Below are positions 44,553-55,262 of a stretch of DNA of 64,000 bases, piece after piece. The notes below the pieces were generated by a model that was given only the letters and a program-made list of their open reading frames with translations, was not told the origin of the DNA and searched no databases. The translations under genes and the position numbers were made by a program. The stretch is from Distichodus sexfasciatus (lineage: Eukaryota > Chordata > Actinopteri > Characiformes > Distichodontidae): positions 1,490,450 to 1,554,449 of the forward strand of contig JAVGVS010000012.1 of NCBI GenBank assembly GCA_032718565.1, read 5' to 3'. Each line of letters starts with the position of its first letter. Within the stretch, counting starts at the first letter, position 1.

Positions 44553-44672
44553 CTTGGGGGCGTGCGGCCGTGGGCCCTGCGCTGGGGGGGTCGCTGGGGG
44601 CCTCAATTGCCTGCCCCCCCGCCCCCACCTTGGGCCGGGGATGAGGGGTGCTGTGTCCCCCGACGACGTCAA
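44553..44672. repeat. GC island with G-runs facing C-runs
   Basis: Four G-runs on the plus strand (44556-44560, 44572-44574, 44584-44590, 44596-44600) are followed by C-runs (44614-44620, 44622-44626). The first group satisfies a G-quadruplex pattern, and the second group can pair with it as a hairpin. The whole is about 120 bases of very high G+C in AT-rich DNA. I recall similar GGGGGCGTGCGGC sequences in fish repeat clones, so it may be a mobile element fragment. Confidence 0.6.
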
Positions 44673-45598
44673 CCTTTACCACTTCCAGTGACAAACCATA
44701 TATATATACAGCAGTGTTGGGAAGGTTACTTTTAAAATGTATTCCACTACAGATTACAGAATACATGCCCAAAATGTAGTTTGTAACGTATTCCGGTTAC
44801 TCAATGTGAGTAACGTATTTGAATAATTTGGATTACTTAATATATTGTCATGTTTTTACAACTGGTTACGAATGTAGCTTATCACATCCTGTAAATTCTT
44901 GTTTGTTTTTTCTACCTTTTGGGCTGTTAAGCCCAAATCTCCTAAATAGACAATATATTTAATTGCAGGTAGAGGAGCAAAGACGGCAAATTTCCAGTAA
45001 GAAAATGCATTCTGCCCAGGCACTGCTGGCTCTGTTTTTTGCTGGCTCCGGTCCATTGTGTAACTGACCACCAACATTAACAGGACGCTACATTAGAGCC
45101 TATTATGCCAGTTTGTTTGGGTGACAGGTGTCGCATATTGAAATCGGGCTTTGGAAAAAACTTTGAAATAAATATTTTACCAATAAGTGCACAATCCACT
45201 AGCTATTTAATTCCACGCAAACTGCACACATTTACCTGGCTAGTGTAATGGATTATTGTTTAAGGCCATGCTGCACTTACTGAAATCATGACTAAAATTC
45301 AAGTATCTATTCTGGTAGGAAGTAGCATTTTGTGTTATACATAAACATATGTTATACCAAGCAACACCTTTCACATGTTTAGGGTCATTAAAATGTCACT
45401 GCTTGGAGAAAACATTAAACTGAATCTAGAGAGCCTATTATGAACAACACTCACTAATAAAATCATTTGCTCATTTAAAGTCACTTGAAGAAATAAAAAA
45501 TATGTCTGATCTAAAATCTAAAATATGACAACCTTTAAATAATATCTTCAGCACTAAACCACCTCAAACAAATTTAAAGGAGGTTTTGCAACAGATCA

Positions 45599-45817
45599 CC
45601 TGCCAGGAAATGCACCCCCTTCTAACTCTGCATATGATGCTGTTACATTCCTAATACTTGCACCAGTTACACATCATGGTCTGACAAGAATAACATCCAA
45701 AAATTTGTTTGGACTGAACACCTAGAAAAGAAAGCTGCTGTAAGTGCTTTTTGGCAGGCTTCCTGCCAGGAAATGCAAATTCCCTTCTAACTCTGGGTAT
45801 ATGATGGTGTTACATTC
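45599..45817 (+). repeat. Direct repeat of about 52-56 bp inside hAT-like element
   Basis: CCTGCCAGGAAATGCA, CTTCTAACTCTG, TATGATG and TGTTACATTC occur in that order at 45599-45650 and again at 45762-45817, with small insertions. The unit was duplicated at a distance of about 163 bases within the element. Confidence 0.85.
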
Positions 45818-46045
45818 AACATTCAACAATACAAACGCGATATTTTACAAGTTAGTGTGGGCGTTTTTTATTTTTAAGAATATGAGTAATTTTGTTTCAT
45901 CTCATTACAAGTATCATTGCAGTGTAGGAACCACTGAACCTTAATGTTTATGGACGGTAGCTCGTATAAAGGCGGAAGTCATCAGGTGCGCGCGCCCGCG
46001 TCTGGGGTGCTTCTCGAGGCAATGCGTGGAATTACCAAAATTAGA

Positions 46046-46130
46046 GAGGGGACAGAGAGGGGATAGAGAGGGGACAGAGAGGGGATAGAGAGGGGATAGA
46101 GAGGGACAGAGAGGGGATAGAGAGGGGATA
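46046..46130 (+). repeat. Minisatellite, (GAGGGGAYAGA)8
   Basis: Eight tandem units of an 11-base purine-rich repeat. Units alternate GAGGGGACAGA and GAGGGGATAGA, and one has lost a G. It is nearly all purine on the plus strand and lies inside the hAT-like element near its right end. Confidence 0.95.
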
Positions 46131-46285
46131 GCCTAACATACTAAACAGGAAAAAGACCGTAATCCATTTATTTCCAACAAAGTAACTGTATTCTAATTAT
46201 CAATTATTTAACGTAACTGTAACGGAACATGTTACTCATATTTTGTATTTTGCCTGTACATATATCTTCATATTTCCCCTCATCA

Positions 46286-46328
46286 CTGTACATATATATA
46301 TATATATATGTATATATGTATATATGTA

Positions 46329-46390
<62 letters not shown>
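46286..46390 (+). repeat. (AT)n / (TATATG)n tract
   Basis: Alternating AT with regular TATATATG steps, then GTGTATATGTG and AT again. The repetitive YIYIYI-type open frame across it is an artefact. Confidence 0.95.
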
Positions 46391-46515
46391 AAATAAAATT
46401 ATCACATATTATCACATATTATCATTATTATATTTGTTTTGTTTTTGGTTGTTCCTGTTGATGTTGGGGGCTTTGATAACCCTTCCCTTTTTGTTCTCCT
46501 CTTTTTCTATTGCCA

Positions 46516-46571
46516 ATAAATTATTATTTATTATTATTATTATTATTATTACTAATAATAATAATAATAAT
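46516..46571 (+). repeat. (ATT)n then (AAT)n, self-complementary
   Basis: About eight ATT units run into about seven AAT units through an ACT turn, so the two halves are reverse complements and can fold on themselves. Confidence 0.93.
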
Positions 46572-49274
46572 TGTTACCCCCTCTGTTCTTTCTTTTGTTT
46601 TGTTTGTTTGGGTGTCTGTTTTTTCCAAAAGATGCGTCAGGGCATGTATATTTTAAATTTGCTCAAGGAAATTTGTAGTAAAAAAATAAAGTTGTCTCCG
46701 AAGAGGGGGGGTGGTGGTAGGATTTTTTTTTTTTTTTACATATGAGGACTGACGCAAGTAGTCGACAAAGGCAATACAAACATTTAACATACATTGATAT
46801 CAATATTTTAAATCAGCTCGTTATGAAAAAAGGTTTTACATTTTCGTTCAGTGTAAATGGTTCAACAGATCCAAGGCTCTGGAACACGAGGAGTATCATC
46901 AAAAGATCAGAAAAACTTGCACTGCTGCAAGTTTCAATGGCCGCACACTAACTCTGGAGAATGAGCCTTAAGAGAGGCAACCACCTTAAGAGACGCAACT
47001 ACCATTAGTTGTGGAGATTATTAAAAATGTTTATCCTTGTAGCTTCTAAATAAACTCATAATGGAAACCATTAGTTGTTTATCTGCTAACTTCTGTTACA
47101 TTATATAAATGGTTGTTATTGGTTGACCGACAATATGTATTGATTGACGCTGACAGTATGTCTGTTTATGGGTGTGTGCATTCTTGTGCATTGGGTTTAA
47201 CTCAAGCTCTTTAATTTCTCTCACAATTTTTATGTGTTTCTTTATGCAGGGAATGTCATAAATACAATTGCAAACATGACACTTTGAAAAAAATTGAAAT
47301 ATGAAAAACAGTGGGGCTCAATATAAATGAAGATAAAGTAACAGTCAAGTCAGTATGTTAGAAAAGCATACCTTATCTTAATTACATAGCACTAAAAAAA
47401 ATTAAACCAAACAATCAGATGTACATCACTGTCCATTTCACTAGCCACAAAAACCTGGAAGCTAATCAAAGTGCTGCAGTAACACTGATGAGCTACTGAC
47501 CGTTAACGGGGAACAACAGACACAAGTGTTTGCAGACTAATATGGGTAAAAGAAGAATAAACATTGTTCACTGAAAAGAAAAATCCAGCCCTCCAAATAA
47601 TTCCCGCCTCATTATTGGATGCTTAAATTCAACGGTCTTTATTAGTCTTTACACAGGCTCCAGGGCCAGATCCCACCACCGTTATCCTCATTAAGGGAGC
47701 AGAAAAGCCAAGCAGAGCACACAAAGGCTGTTTAAGCCAGTACAGAGGCAGTTTTGGTGAAAGTTGACCAAAAAAATGGCTGGCACAGATTGTCTGTCGG
47801 TTTTAGTGGGTGGAGAGGAGGGGCATGAGCCAGGATGTGTCAAATATAAATCACTTTGAGGATGTTCAATTTGGAATTTTTCAAGGAACAAATCGTCAAA
47901 CAATGACTTAAAATTGTACCACACAATTATAACTAAATGGATGACAAGGTTTTTTCAGAGAACCTTCTACCTAAAGCAATGTTTTTTTATACTAATTAAG
48001 GATTTTTCCTGGACGCTTTAACCACTGAAAATTTGTACTGACAGTGCTGACAGCAACTTCACAATGGAATGCGCAATACAATACAATACAATACAATATA
48101 TTTCAGGTATTTCACAAATAACTGACTTTATCCATAACATGAAAAACTTTTCAATAAATGCAGATTAAAATGTACAAACTTTCCAATAAGCAACATATTA
48201 CCAAGGTCTGTATGTAAAGTATATGTGTATGGAAACGCCACCAGTTTTAAAGCATGGGACTTAAAGAGAATAAAAGTTCCGCAGAAAATCATTTTTATTA
48301 ATTTGTTAAAATAAATGTATAATGTGTAGTCCATGTGTGTAACAGATTGTGAAGAACATTTATAAATATCACGACATATTGACAACGATAATCTGACTAA
48401 TTGGTTAATGAAATAAACAATATTCTGCCGTTGACAAATTGGGACACATCTGTACTCAACTACTATGTTCACCGACACCACAGTGTATCACCACAGCAAT
48501 CAGGTGGCCAACAGTTCTCGGAAATGTTCTGAAATATTGTTAGCTCACAAAGATAGTGAGGCTCATCTACATGTCTACATGTATGTTGCAGACGGACCAC
48601 ATCGAAACGTAGAGCTTTCCAGTGAAGTTGCGAAGCCCAGATAACAGGCGGTTTTAAAATCAGATTACATCAACAAAACACAGTTTCCTACTGTGTCAGC
48701 GATGCTCAGGTTCAGAAGTAGGCTGGAAAAGAAACTGAAGTTGAACACATGTCACAATCAGGTATCAACTAATTCGTCTGTGATGATGATTTCTGTTGTG
48801 TTGTGTGTTGAGATTTTTCACTATTGCTATTGTTGTACTTTTTTGAAAAATGTCAATCAAAACAATAAGTACAGCACGTAGCATGAGTTCCCCATGTATG
48901 TGTTTCTGCTGGTCATGCAACTCAAAAGTTTCCAAAAAGTCGCTGTATTACCACAAATCAAAACTGTCAAACACATACATTAAACAAATGCACCAACTGC
49001 TCGGCTCACAAATGTCATCAGATCAAATCTAGGATGTGGTTGTTCTCCAGACAACAACCCAAAACAGAAGAATGAGAGCTGACTGTTTTTTAATTATGGG
49101 ATCCAGGTCAGACTTTATCGATTTTCATTCTAGAAGGTCAGTATCTATCAGGGTCTCTATGCCTCATGGTAGCAATCTGAGATGCCATAATGCCAGTCCT
49201 GGGGTCTCATTTATAACAACTGTGTACAGACAACATAGTACCTGACCCATAGTGCATGCATATACGCACATCGT
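46572..49274. other. No gene recognised; one complex block at 47.58-47.83 kb
   Basis: A poly-T (about 14) is at 46724-46737. The block 47580-47830 is repeat-free and contains CCGCCTCATTATTGGATGC and GGTCTTTATTAGTCTTTACA, so it is a mild regulatory candidate. The remaining frames are short and without domains. Confidence 0.4.
48073..48099 (+). repeat. (CAATA)5 pentanucleotide array
   Basis: Five tandem copies of CAATA, 27 bases in all. Confidence 0.95.
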
Positions 49275-49524
49275 GGGCAGTTGGTGGCGTAACGGTAAGG
49301 TGTTTGCCCCGTGATCAGAAGGTCGCAGGTTTGAATCCAGGGAATCCAGGAACCCAGTTACCACTGAGGTACTCATGAGCAAGGTACCACCCCCAAGCAC
49401 TGCTCCCCGGGCGCTTGTTAGCTGCCCACTGCTCCTTCATGGATGGGTCAAATGCAGAGTTCACATTTCGTTGCGGTGCACTGTGTGCTGTGCTGTGTTC
49501 ACCATGCCAAATAATCACTCACTC
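49275..49524 (+). mobile_element. SINE family A, full-length (subfamily with 50.8 kb copy)
   Basis: The head is GTTGGTGGCGTAACGGTAAG, with box B GGTTTGAATCC (about 49328-49338), then TACTCATGAGCAAGGTACCA, the CACTGCTCCCCGGGCGCTTG block and the tail CACCATGCCAAATAATCACT. It shares GGCGTAACGGTA, CGCTTGTTA and CTGCTCCTTCA with the copy at 50.8 kb, differing from the older-looking copies. A small GAATCCAGGGAATCCAGG duplication follows box B. A 126-codon frame starting at 49375 is read off the element. Confidence 0.92.
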
Positions 49525-49585
49525 GAAAACAATTCACTTCATAACACACATCACCTGTATCTGCTTTATCATAAAAAAATAATTC

Positions 49586-49705
49586 TTTCATTTATTCATT
49601 TACTGTCTGAACTGCTTAATACCAGTCAAGGTCACAGGGACCAGAGCCTATGCCGGAACTACGGGCGCGAAGCGTGGACCAACCCTGGGCGGGTGCCAAC
49701 TCACA
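49586..49705 (-). mobile_element. SINE family B, 5'-truncated, reverse
   Basis: Only the tail-proximal third is present: TCATTTATTCATTTACTG, CTGAACTGCTTAATACC, GGACCAGAGCCTATGCC and GGGCGGGTGCCAACTCACAC. It lies about 60 bases downstream of a family A copy in the opposite orientation. Confidence 0.82.
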
Positions 49706-50429
49706 CCCTCCCTCTGACCCACAGAAAGGTATTGAACTATAAAACCAACATCTGATGTGACTTTTCATTTAGAACCAACAACCATCAGAACCGTCAGCTC
49801 TCCACAGTGAATCGCAGAATTGTTAGATAGAGGTAGGTTGTGAGTGAAATGTCACTAAAGGTCGCGACGGGTGGCAAAAGATTTAAGTGTGTGTCTGGCT
49901 CCCAGTGGCGGTCCTGTGGTTGCTGGTTGCGCATGGTATGTACCTGCGTCACCGTGTTGTCTGTCCTGTTCTGGTTTGCTGTGTCCAGCTGTTTTGGTCC
50001 ACAGACGGCTGCTGGTGCCCATGGTAACTGATGTGGCGTGCGGAAGGGAAAGAGTGAGTCATCTGCCCCAATGAACGTTTGCAACAAACAGGAACAGCGT
50101 GTCACATTGGGGGGGCCTCACCCTGCGGCCGAGAAATGTCACGAGAAAGAAGGAGAGATAGATAGAGATAGAGAGTCTCACATGTGGCATTCTGTGATCT
50201 GTGCCTAAGGGTGCGAAATCTTGCCGTGTGATACACCCTGAAATGTGGATGAACGGGAATCTTCATAGATTAAAGAAATGTAAAGTATATCATATATAGT
50301 ATAATATGGAGATGTTTACTGTATAAATCTCTTTTTATTCTTTAGATTTAGTCCTTGCAACAACAGATTTCACTTAATCTATTGTTACTTCCTAATTTCC
50401 ATTTAAATTTGTACAGTCTTAGGAAAGAT
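49706..50429. other. No gene recognised; complex stretch
   Basis: 49840-50160 is G+C-richer, with frames open on both strands, but no domain is seen. A short GATA/GAGA run lies at 50150-50176. Confidence 0.45.
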
Positions 50430-50494
50430 CGGGTTACATTTCACTACACATTGTACATGTGTAACTATGTACGTAACAAATAAAGCATCTTCAG
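50430..50494 (+). mobile_element. LINE/SINE 3' tail fragment
   Basis: CGGGTTACATTTCACTACAC, then TGTACATGTGTAACTATGTA and TAACAAATAAAGCATCTT. It is homologous by eye to 24960-25003. Only the tail is visible. Confidence 0.5.
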
Positions 50495-50764
50495 TTGAAC
50501 TGGTAGAAGGTCAAATGTATACAGAAATGTCTGTCTGTGACTTGGTATTACAGTCAAACTCTAACTCTCCCAGTCAACACATGCACACTTCACACTGCTA
50601 ACCATGCACAGATTATATTTAGTTGTATAATTATTTGCTTTTTTACCACCTTGATTTGATAAACAACATGACAAAAAGTTAAAAGGCAAGGAAGAGTACT
50701 TTCTGTTCACACACATTCACACCCAAAACAAAGCACACACACACAAACCTACACGGAGCACACA

Positions 50765-51021
50765 GGGCAGTTGTATTGTAGGCGTAACGGTAGGGTGTTC
50801 ACCCCGTAATCAGAAGGTCGCAGGGTCGAATCCAGGGCCGGTAAAGTTATCATCAAGGTACTCATGAGCAAGGTACCGTCCCCGAGCACTGCTCCCCGGG
50901 CGCTTGTTAACTACCCACTGCTCCTTCACGGATGGGTTAAATGCAGAGGTCACACTTCGCTGTGGTGCACTGTGTGCTGTGCAGTGGTGTGTTCACAATG
51001 ACAAATAATCACTCACTTTCA
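50765..51021 (+). mobile_element. SINE family A, full-length
   Basis: The head has TTGTATTGTAGGCGTAACGG with a four-base insertion relative to the 49.3 kb copy. Box B is GGGTCGAATCC (about 50823), followed by TACTCATGAGCAAGGTACCG, CGAGCACTGCTCCCCGGGCG and the tail GTTCACAATGACAAATAATC with CACTCACTTTCA. It shares the GGCGTAACGGTA and CGCTTGTTA variants with 49.3 kb. Confidence 0.92.
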
Positions 51022-51602
51022 CAAAGAACCTTCTCTATTTAAACGGATGGTAGTCATGGCAATTAAACCCATTAATATCTCCCTCTCCTCTTTCTCTCAT
51101 AATCTGCTCGCAAAAAATAACAGGAAGTGAAGTAGGACCTACCCAAAGGATAGGTGATGCTCTTTGCCCACTCACAGCTCCAGATAATAATTAATTTGTC
51201 ACAAAAATAACATTATACGGATGAGTCTGAATAACATTAATATCATGGAGCTAATACAGAATGAAGTAAGCTACAGAGTCAGATGGAGATGCAGATCATT
51301 ATCAACCTCAGCCTAAAACTGTTCACAAGAAAACACCTGAATGACTCCACCATGTTTTCATAGCTTTGCCCTATTGGCTGATGTAAAAACTGAATGCACA
51401 CTGGTGTTCACAAGCCCCATAGTTTGGTATATTTTCAAGCCTCACTGAAGGTAAATACATTTATGCCAAATGCTTCTGGGTGCTTCCCAGGTTTTCCATG
51501 ACTCAAAGCAGGAATTTCCATACCTACTCAGTCCAAGAAGCTCCTAAGTCTTGGATCACAGGGTCAAGGCCCCTAACATCAAAATATTATACTACCCTTA
51601 CT
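51022..51602. other. No gene recognised
   Basis: Ordinary AT-rich sequence. The frame at 51480-51686 crosses into the repeat that follows. Confidence 0.5.
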
Positions 51603-51715
51603 ACATTGTTGGGGAAGCTACATCTAAATGGTAGCTTCTCAAGCTACAAGCTACTTAGGATTAAATGTAACTACGGCTATGGCTAAGATACTGTTTTAAT
51701 ATAGCATTTAGCAAC
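51603..51715 (-). mobile_element. Repeat family E, short copy with an end
   Basis: Starts CATTGTTGGGGAAGCTACAT and contains AGCTACAAGCTACTTAGG; its right part (ACTGTTTTAATATAGCATTT then AGCAACACTAC) is the reverse complement of the family E core at 33.55 and 43.14 kb. GTTGGGGAAGCTAC at one end and GCAACACTAC at the other fit a small hAT-like MITE. Confidence 0.5.
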
Positions 51716-51758
51716 ACTACAAACCAGAAAAGTAGCTAACTATGTCAAAGCTATTTCA

Positions 51759-52030
51759 TTCATTCATTATCTGAACCTCTGACCCTATCCCAGAACTACG
51801 AGGACCAAAGCCGGGCAGGCACCAACACACCCTAGAGCACACACACAAAAACACTCACATTCACGTCTGTGGGGACAGTTTAGAGTAACCAATCAACATA
51901 CAGCACATGCTTTTGGACTGTGGGAGGAAACCAATGCACCTGGAGAAAACCACCTCGAACATGGAGAGAGCACACAAAGTTCACACTGAAAGGCCCCGTG
52001 ACTGACCCAGGGATCAAACTATGGAGCCCA
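51759..52030 (-). mobile_element. SINE family B with perfect 13-bp TSD
   Basis: A reverse copy running from TTCATTCATTATCTGAACCT to CCAGGGATCAAACTATGGAG. It is bounded by identical CAAAGCTATTTCA at 51746-51758 and 52031-52043. A segment around the CCTTGCGCCC/GGGAACC blocks is deleted. The head is partly lost (the box B side reads GGGATCAAACTA). Confidence 0.9.
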
Positions 52031-53325
52031 CAAAGCTATTTCAGTAATTCTTAATATTATGCTGGAGGATACTCTTAAAATAAATTAATAAAAACTGGGA
52101 AAAATGTTAAAAGTAATATAGAAATCTATATTTTTGATTAATGTAATGTCAAATTACAATAAATTTACATGAAATTAATTGGAAAATCCTTAAATAATTT
52201 ATTAAAATTCTTTGAAAGTTTTTACTATAAATGATTTAGCTTTTTATTATGCTACAAGGCCTGCCCCCCTACTGAAAATAATTGAAGACGACATCAAAAA
52301 GAAATAGGGAGGAGATGGTTAAGTGGAGGGTGGTAAAAACCTGTCTTGAAGGACATTAGGAAAGATGGGAGTGGTATAAATAGGAAGTTGTCAAGGACGG
52401 GGAGGAGTTTTAGACATGGTCTTTGTTCCATGATTCCATAATTTCTTTTTTATCACATGGGCGGAATTTTAACACACTGCCTGTCCCTTTCACAAACAAA
52501 GACAGTTACGGTTCTCACCCGGGATTGAATACTTAACCTTCAGCTGTATGGCTCAAAAATATGTTGCTGTATTGATGAGCAGAGTAGACAGTATAGGAAT
52601 ATATAAGGACTGCTTTTCTTTTTTAGAGAACATATAACAGCGTACTATACTAAAGCAACTAAGTAAAAATAAAGTCCTATGAGAGGCAGTAGATAGTTGA
52701 CTTAGAAATCAAGTGCTTATCAAGTGCTGTCCTTTTCAGTAAAGAAAGGGTTATGCATTATTTGTCGTATTGCTGTTCAGTACCATAAGTACCCACTCAC
52801 AGACACTCGTATAGAGCATGTTTCACAAAAAAAACCCTAATCTAGTATATATACTATGTATATATACAGTATATCTACATATGAATGAATTTTATGTTTA
52901 AAATTAAATTTTAAATAAATGGCAGATTTTTTAAAAGACAAATATGCTTCACAACTGCAAAAGACTCTCAAAAGTAAGCCTCTTGTTAGACCAAACTATA
53001 TTGTATTGTATTATATATTATATTATAACTCTTATTTTATTTTGGACTTAATCTATAAAATACGGATTGTCCTGTTATCTTGCATTGTGTTAAACACTAT
53101 AAAAAGATTTATATTATTTACTGTTGAATTCCATATTAACTGCCATATTCCTGTAAATCCAGGATCTCCAGCAGGACCTGCCATATAAGCACAAAATTTG
53201 TTGGGTTAGAAGAGAAAACAAAACTCACAAAAGCCAAACGGTTTTAGGTGAGAGCCATTAAGGCAGAACTGTGGCCGTTATGGATTTACGTCATCTGTTG
53301 ACACAAGGATAAGGGCTTTGGGAAA

Positions 53326-53371
53326 AGAGAGAGAGAGAGAGAGAGATCAGAGAAGAGGAGGAGGAGGAGGG
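53326..53371 (+). repeat. (GA)n followed by (GAG)n
   Basis: About ten GA units at 53326-53346, then AGGAGGAGGAGGAGG near 53356-53370. A purine-rich tract. Confidence 0.93.
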
Positions 53372-53462
53372 AAAGAAAGATGGGGCATCAGCAACGGGTG
53401 GTGGCAAGTTGAAACAGGTGGAAGAGTTTCTGTGAATCAGTAGAGAGGCCATGCAGAGGGAC

Positions 53463-53502
53463 ACTCACACACACTCACACACACACACACACACACACAC
53501 AA
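53463..53502 (+). repeat. (CA)n microsatellite
   Basis: CACTCACACA steps lead into about twelve pure CA units. Confidence 0.95.
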
Positions 53503-55060
53503 CATAGCACAGAAGAGAGCAGGTGCATGTCAGCTGCAACACATTGATCAACTTGGCTAACAGTCACAAAAGAGCGTGTGTGGATGTGTGTGTGAGAGAG
53601 ATACTAAGTGAAAATAAAGTGAAAATTATAAAATATATGTTAAATAACATGCATTTTAATTGAGTCAGAAAAGTTATGAGTCCATAACTTTATAACAAGA
53701 GAACATTCACAGGGAAAAATAGCATGAAGGAGGGGAAAAAAGGAAAAGTAAAAATCCTCAGAGTGAAACAAAGGTGTCAGCTGCCTGGGCGTCCAGCAGA
53801 ACAGCTGGTGCCAAGCACACGGCCGAAGAACAGTGTGTTTTCAGTTTGGCCTGGAGGCTGGCCAAAGCGACCGACTCTGTTCAGGGACGTATGCCAGCCG
53901 CCGGCTAAAGCCCTCACTCAGATTATATAACCGTGCACCATTAGAACAGAGGCGAACACAGACCTCAGTTCTGGGCCGAGCAGTCATATGCTTCGAGTTA
54001 AAAACCCCAACACTGTTCATCCAGAAACCAAACAGCTCCAGTAGCTATAAAAAGAAAGGAACACAACTCCAACTATTTCAGCCTTCAGGAGAGGAAATCG
54101 CTGATTTTTAAAAATGTTTCTGCACTAAAAACACAGCCTCTTGTGGCGATAACTCAGGTTTCATGTGACGCCTGGTCTGTAGATGTCAAGTGAATATTTT
54201 CAGTAAATTATGTGCATTGTTATAATAGTAGCACAAAAAACGATAATGTAATATCTCTTTAAAGACGACTCCAGCTGTTTTTGACCTAAGACACACCCAG
54301 TGTCTTGTCCTAATTATGGTCCATCATCCCACTGAACGGTCGTTTTTAAGAATGTCTACCTTGAGCTCCACCTTGTTGTTTTCAGCCCGTTCCTCGTTGT
54401 TTTTCAACCCTGTACAAATTCTGTTAGTCCTCAACTAGGCCCTCAATTGTCAATTTTCAACAAAAGAGATGTCAGTGGGCAATTGTCGTATTGTTGACTG
54501 CTCTCAGCATAACAGTGATATGATACTGACATGACAACAACTGCGAAATTGTCCAATTGTCTAACTCTTCCACCTGTGTCTAATAAACTAAGCCCAGCAT
54601 ATCACTGCCTAAAACTACAGTCAGTGATACAGTAAGTTAAGAATGACACACCACATAAAGAATGCCAGGTCAGCTGGACTGCTGTGAGCAGTAACTGTGA
54701 ATGGATGGCCAGAAAAAAGTGGCAGATGTGACTGATGTCCTGTTACTTGCTAACCTTAGAATATACCACTCACTTAATGTGGTTCAGTGCTGTTAATTGT
54801 CTCATGTGCAATATACTTATGTTAGTATGTCATATGTCAATATCACTCATGGATAGGAAGGCTTATATCTTATTTACACTGTATTTTTACATTGTTATGT
54901 TGTCTATTTATTGTATAGTTTCCATCAAACAATACTATTACATTGTTGTCTTTTTGTAATATATTGTTTCTGTCTTGATTGAAAACAAATTTTTAATAAA
55001 TTATACCGTTGCACATTTTTTGGGAAATATCTCCACAAACTGTACCTAAAATATCATCTA

Positions 55061-55262
55061 CATTTACATAATTTATTACACTCTTTTGCCCACAGTGTCT
55101 TGCATTTTGTAATTACGGGGACAGCCGTCCTGCAGCAATTTGAGTCCAGGGTCTTGCTCGGGACTCATTGGTGGTTTTAGGCTCTCTTAGGACTCAAACC
55201 CTCAATTTTATGGTCACAATCACAGTGTTTTAGTAGCTTAAACCACTGCACCACATTTGCCA
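55061..55262 (-). mobile_element. SINE family C, reverse, copy 1 of adjacent pair
   Basis: The reversed tail (CATTTACATAATTTATTACA, then CTCTTTTGCCCACAGTG) is followed by reversed GGACAGCCGTCC, which corresponds to the family's GACTGTCCCTGTAATTA block. The reversed box B region is GGACTCAAACCC (about 55190) and the reversed head is AAACCACTGCACCAC. It abuts a second copy in the same orientation. Confidence 0.7.

Larger units (their letters stand above)
44712..46288. mobile_element. hAT-like non-autonomous element (CAGTGTTGGG end)
   Basis: The left end is CAGTGTTGGGAAGGTTACTT, followed by AAATGTATTCCACTACAGAT and GTAACGTATTCCGGTTACTC. The right part has AACAAAGTAACTGTATTCTA and TTTAACGTAACTGTAACGGA, the inverted counterpart of the left end, finishing near CCCCTCATCACTG. 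CAG...CTG termini and GTAAC/GTTAC-rich ends fit the hAT superfamily. The roughly 1.6-kb interior has no transposase frame; it holds a duplicated 52-base unit and an 11-base minisatellite. The right end is uncertain and the 8-base flanks do not match. Confidence 0.6.
52044..55060. other. No gene recognised; simple repeats and one complex block
   Basis: 53770-54010 is repeat-free and complex (CGACTCTGTTCAGGGACGTA, CAGCCGCCGGCTAAAGCC) and could be a regulatory element. The overlapping frames at 53724-54111 show no domain. AT-rich, ATT-rich sequence fills 52820-53110 and 54740-55010. Confidence 0.4.

Noticed and set aside
45599..46130. CRISPR-like direct repeats
   Set aside because: The repeats are either adjacent units without spacers (minisatellite) or a single duplicated pair; the DNA is vertebrate.
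46243..46461. Tyrosine/isoleucine-rich frame
   Set aside because: Direct translation of the AT/TATATG tract.
49375..49755. 126-codon plus-strand open frame
   Set aside because: It starts inside a family A SINE and runs through a truncated family B SINE; no domain.
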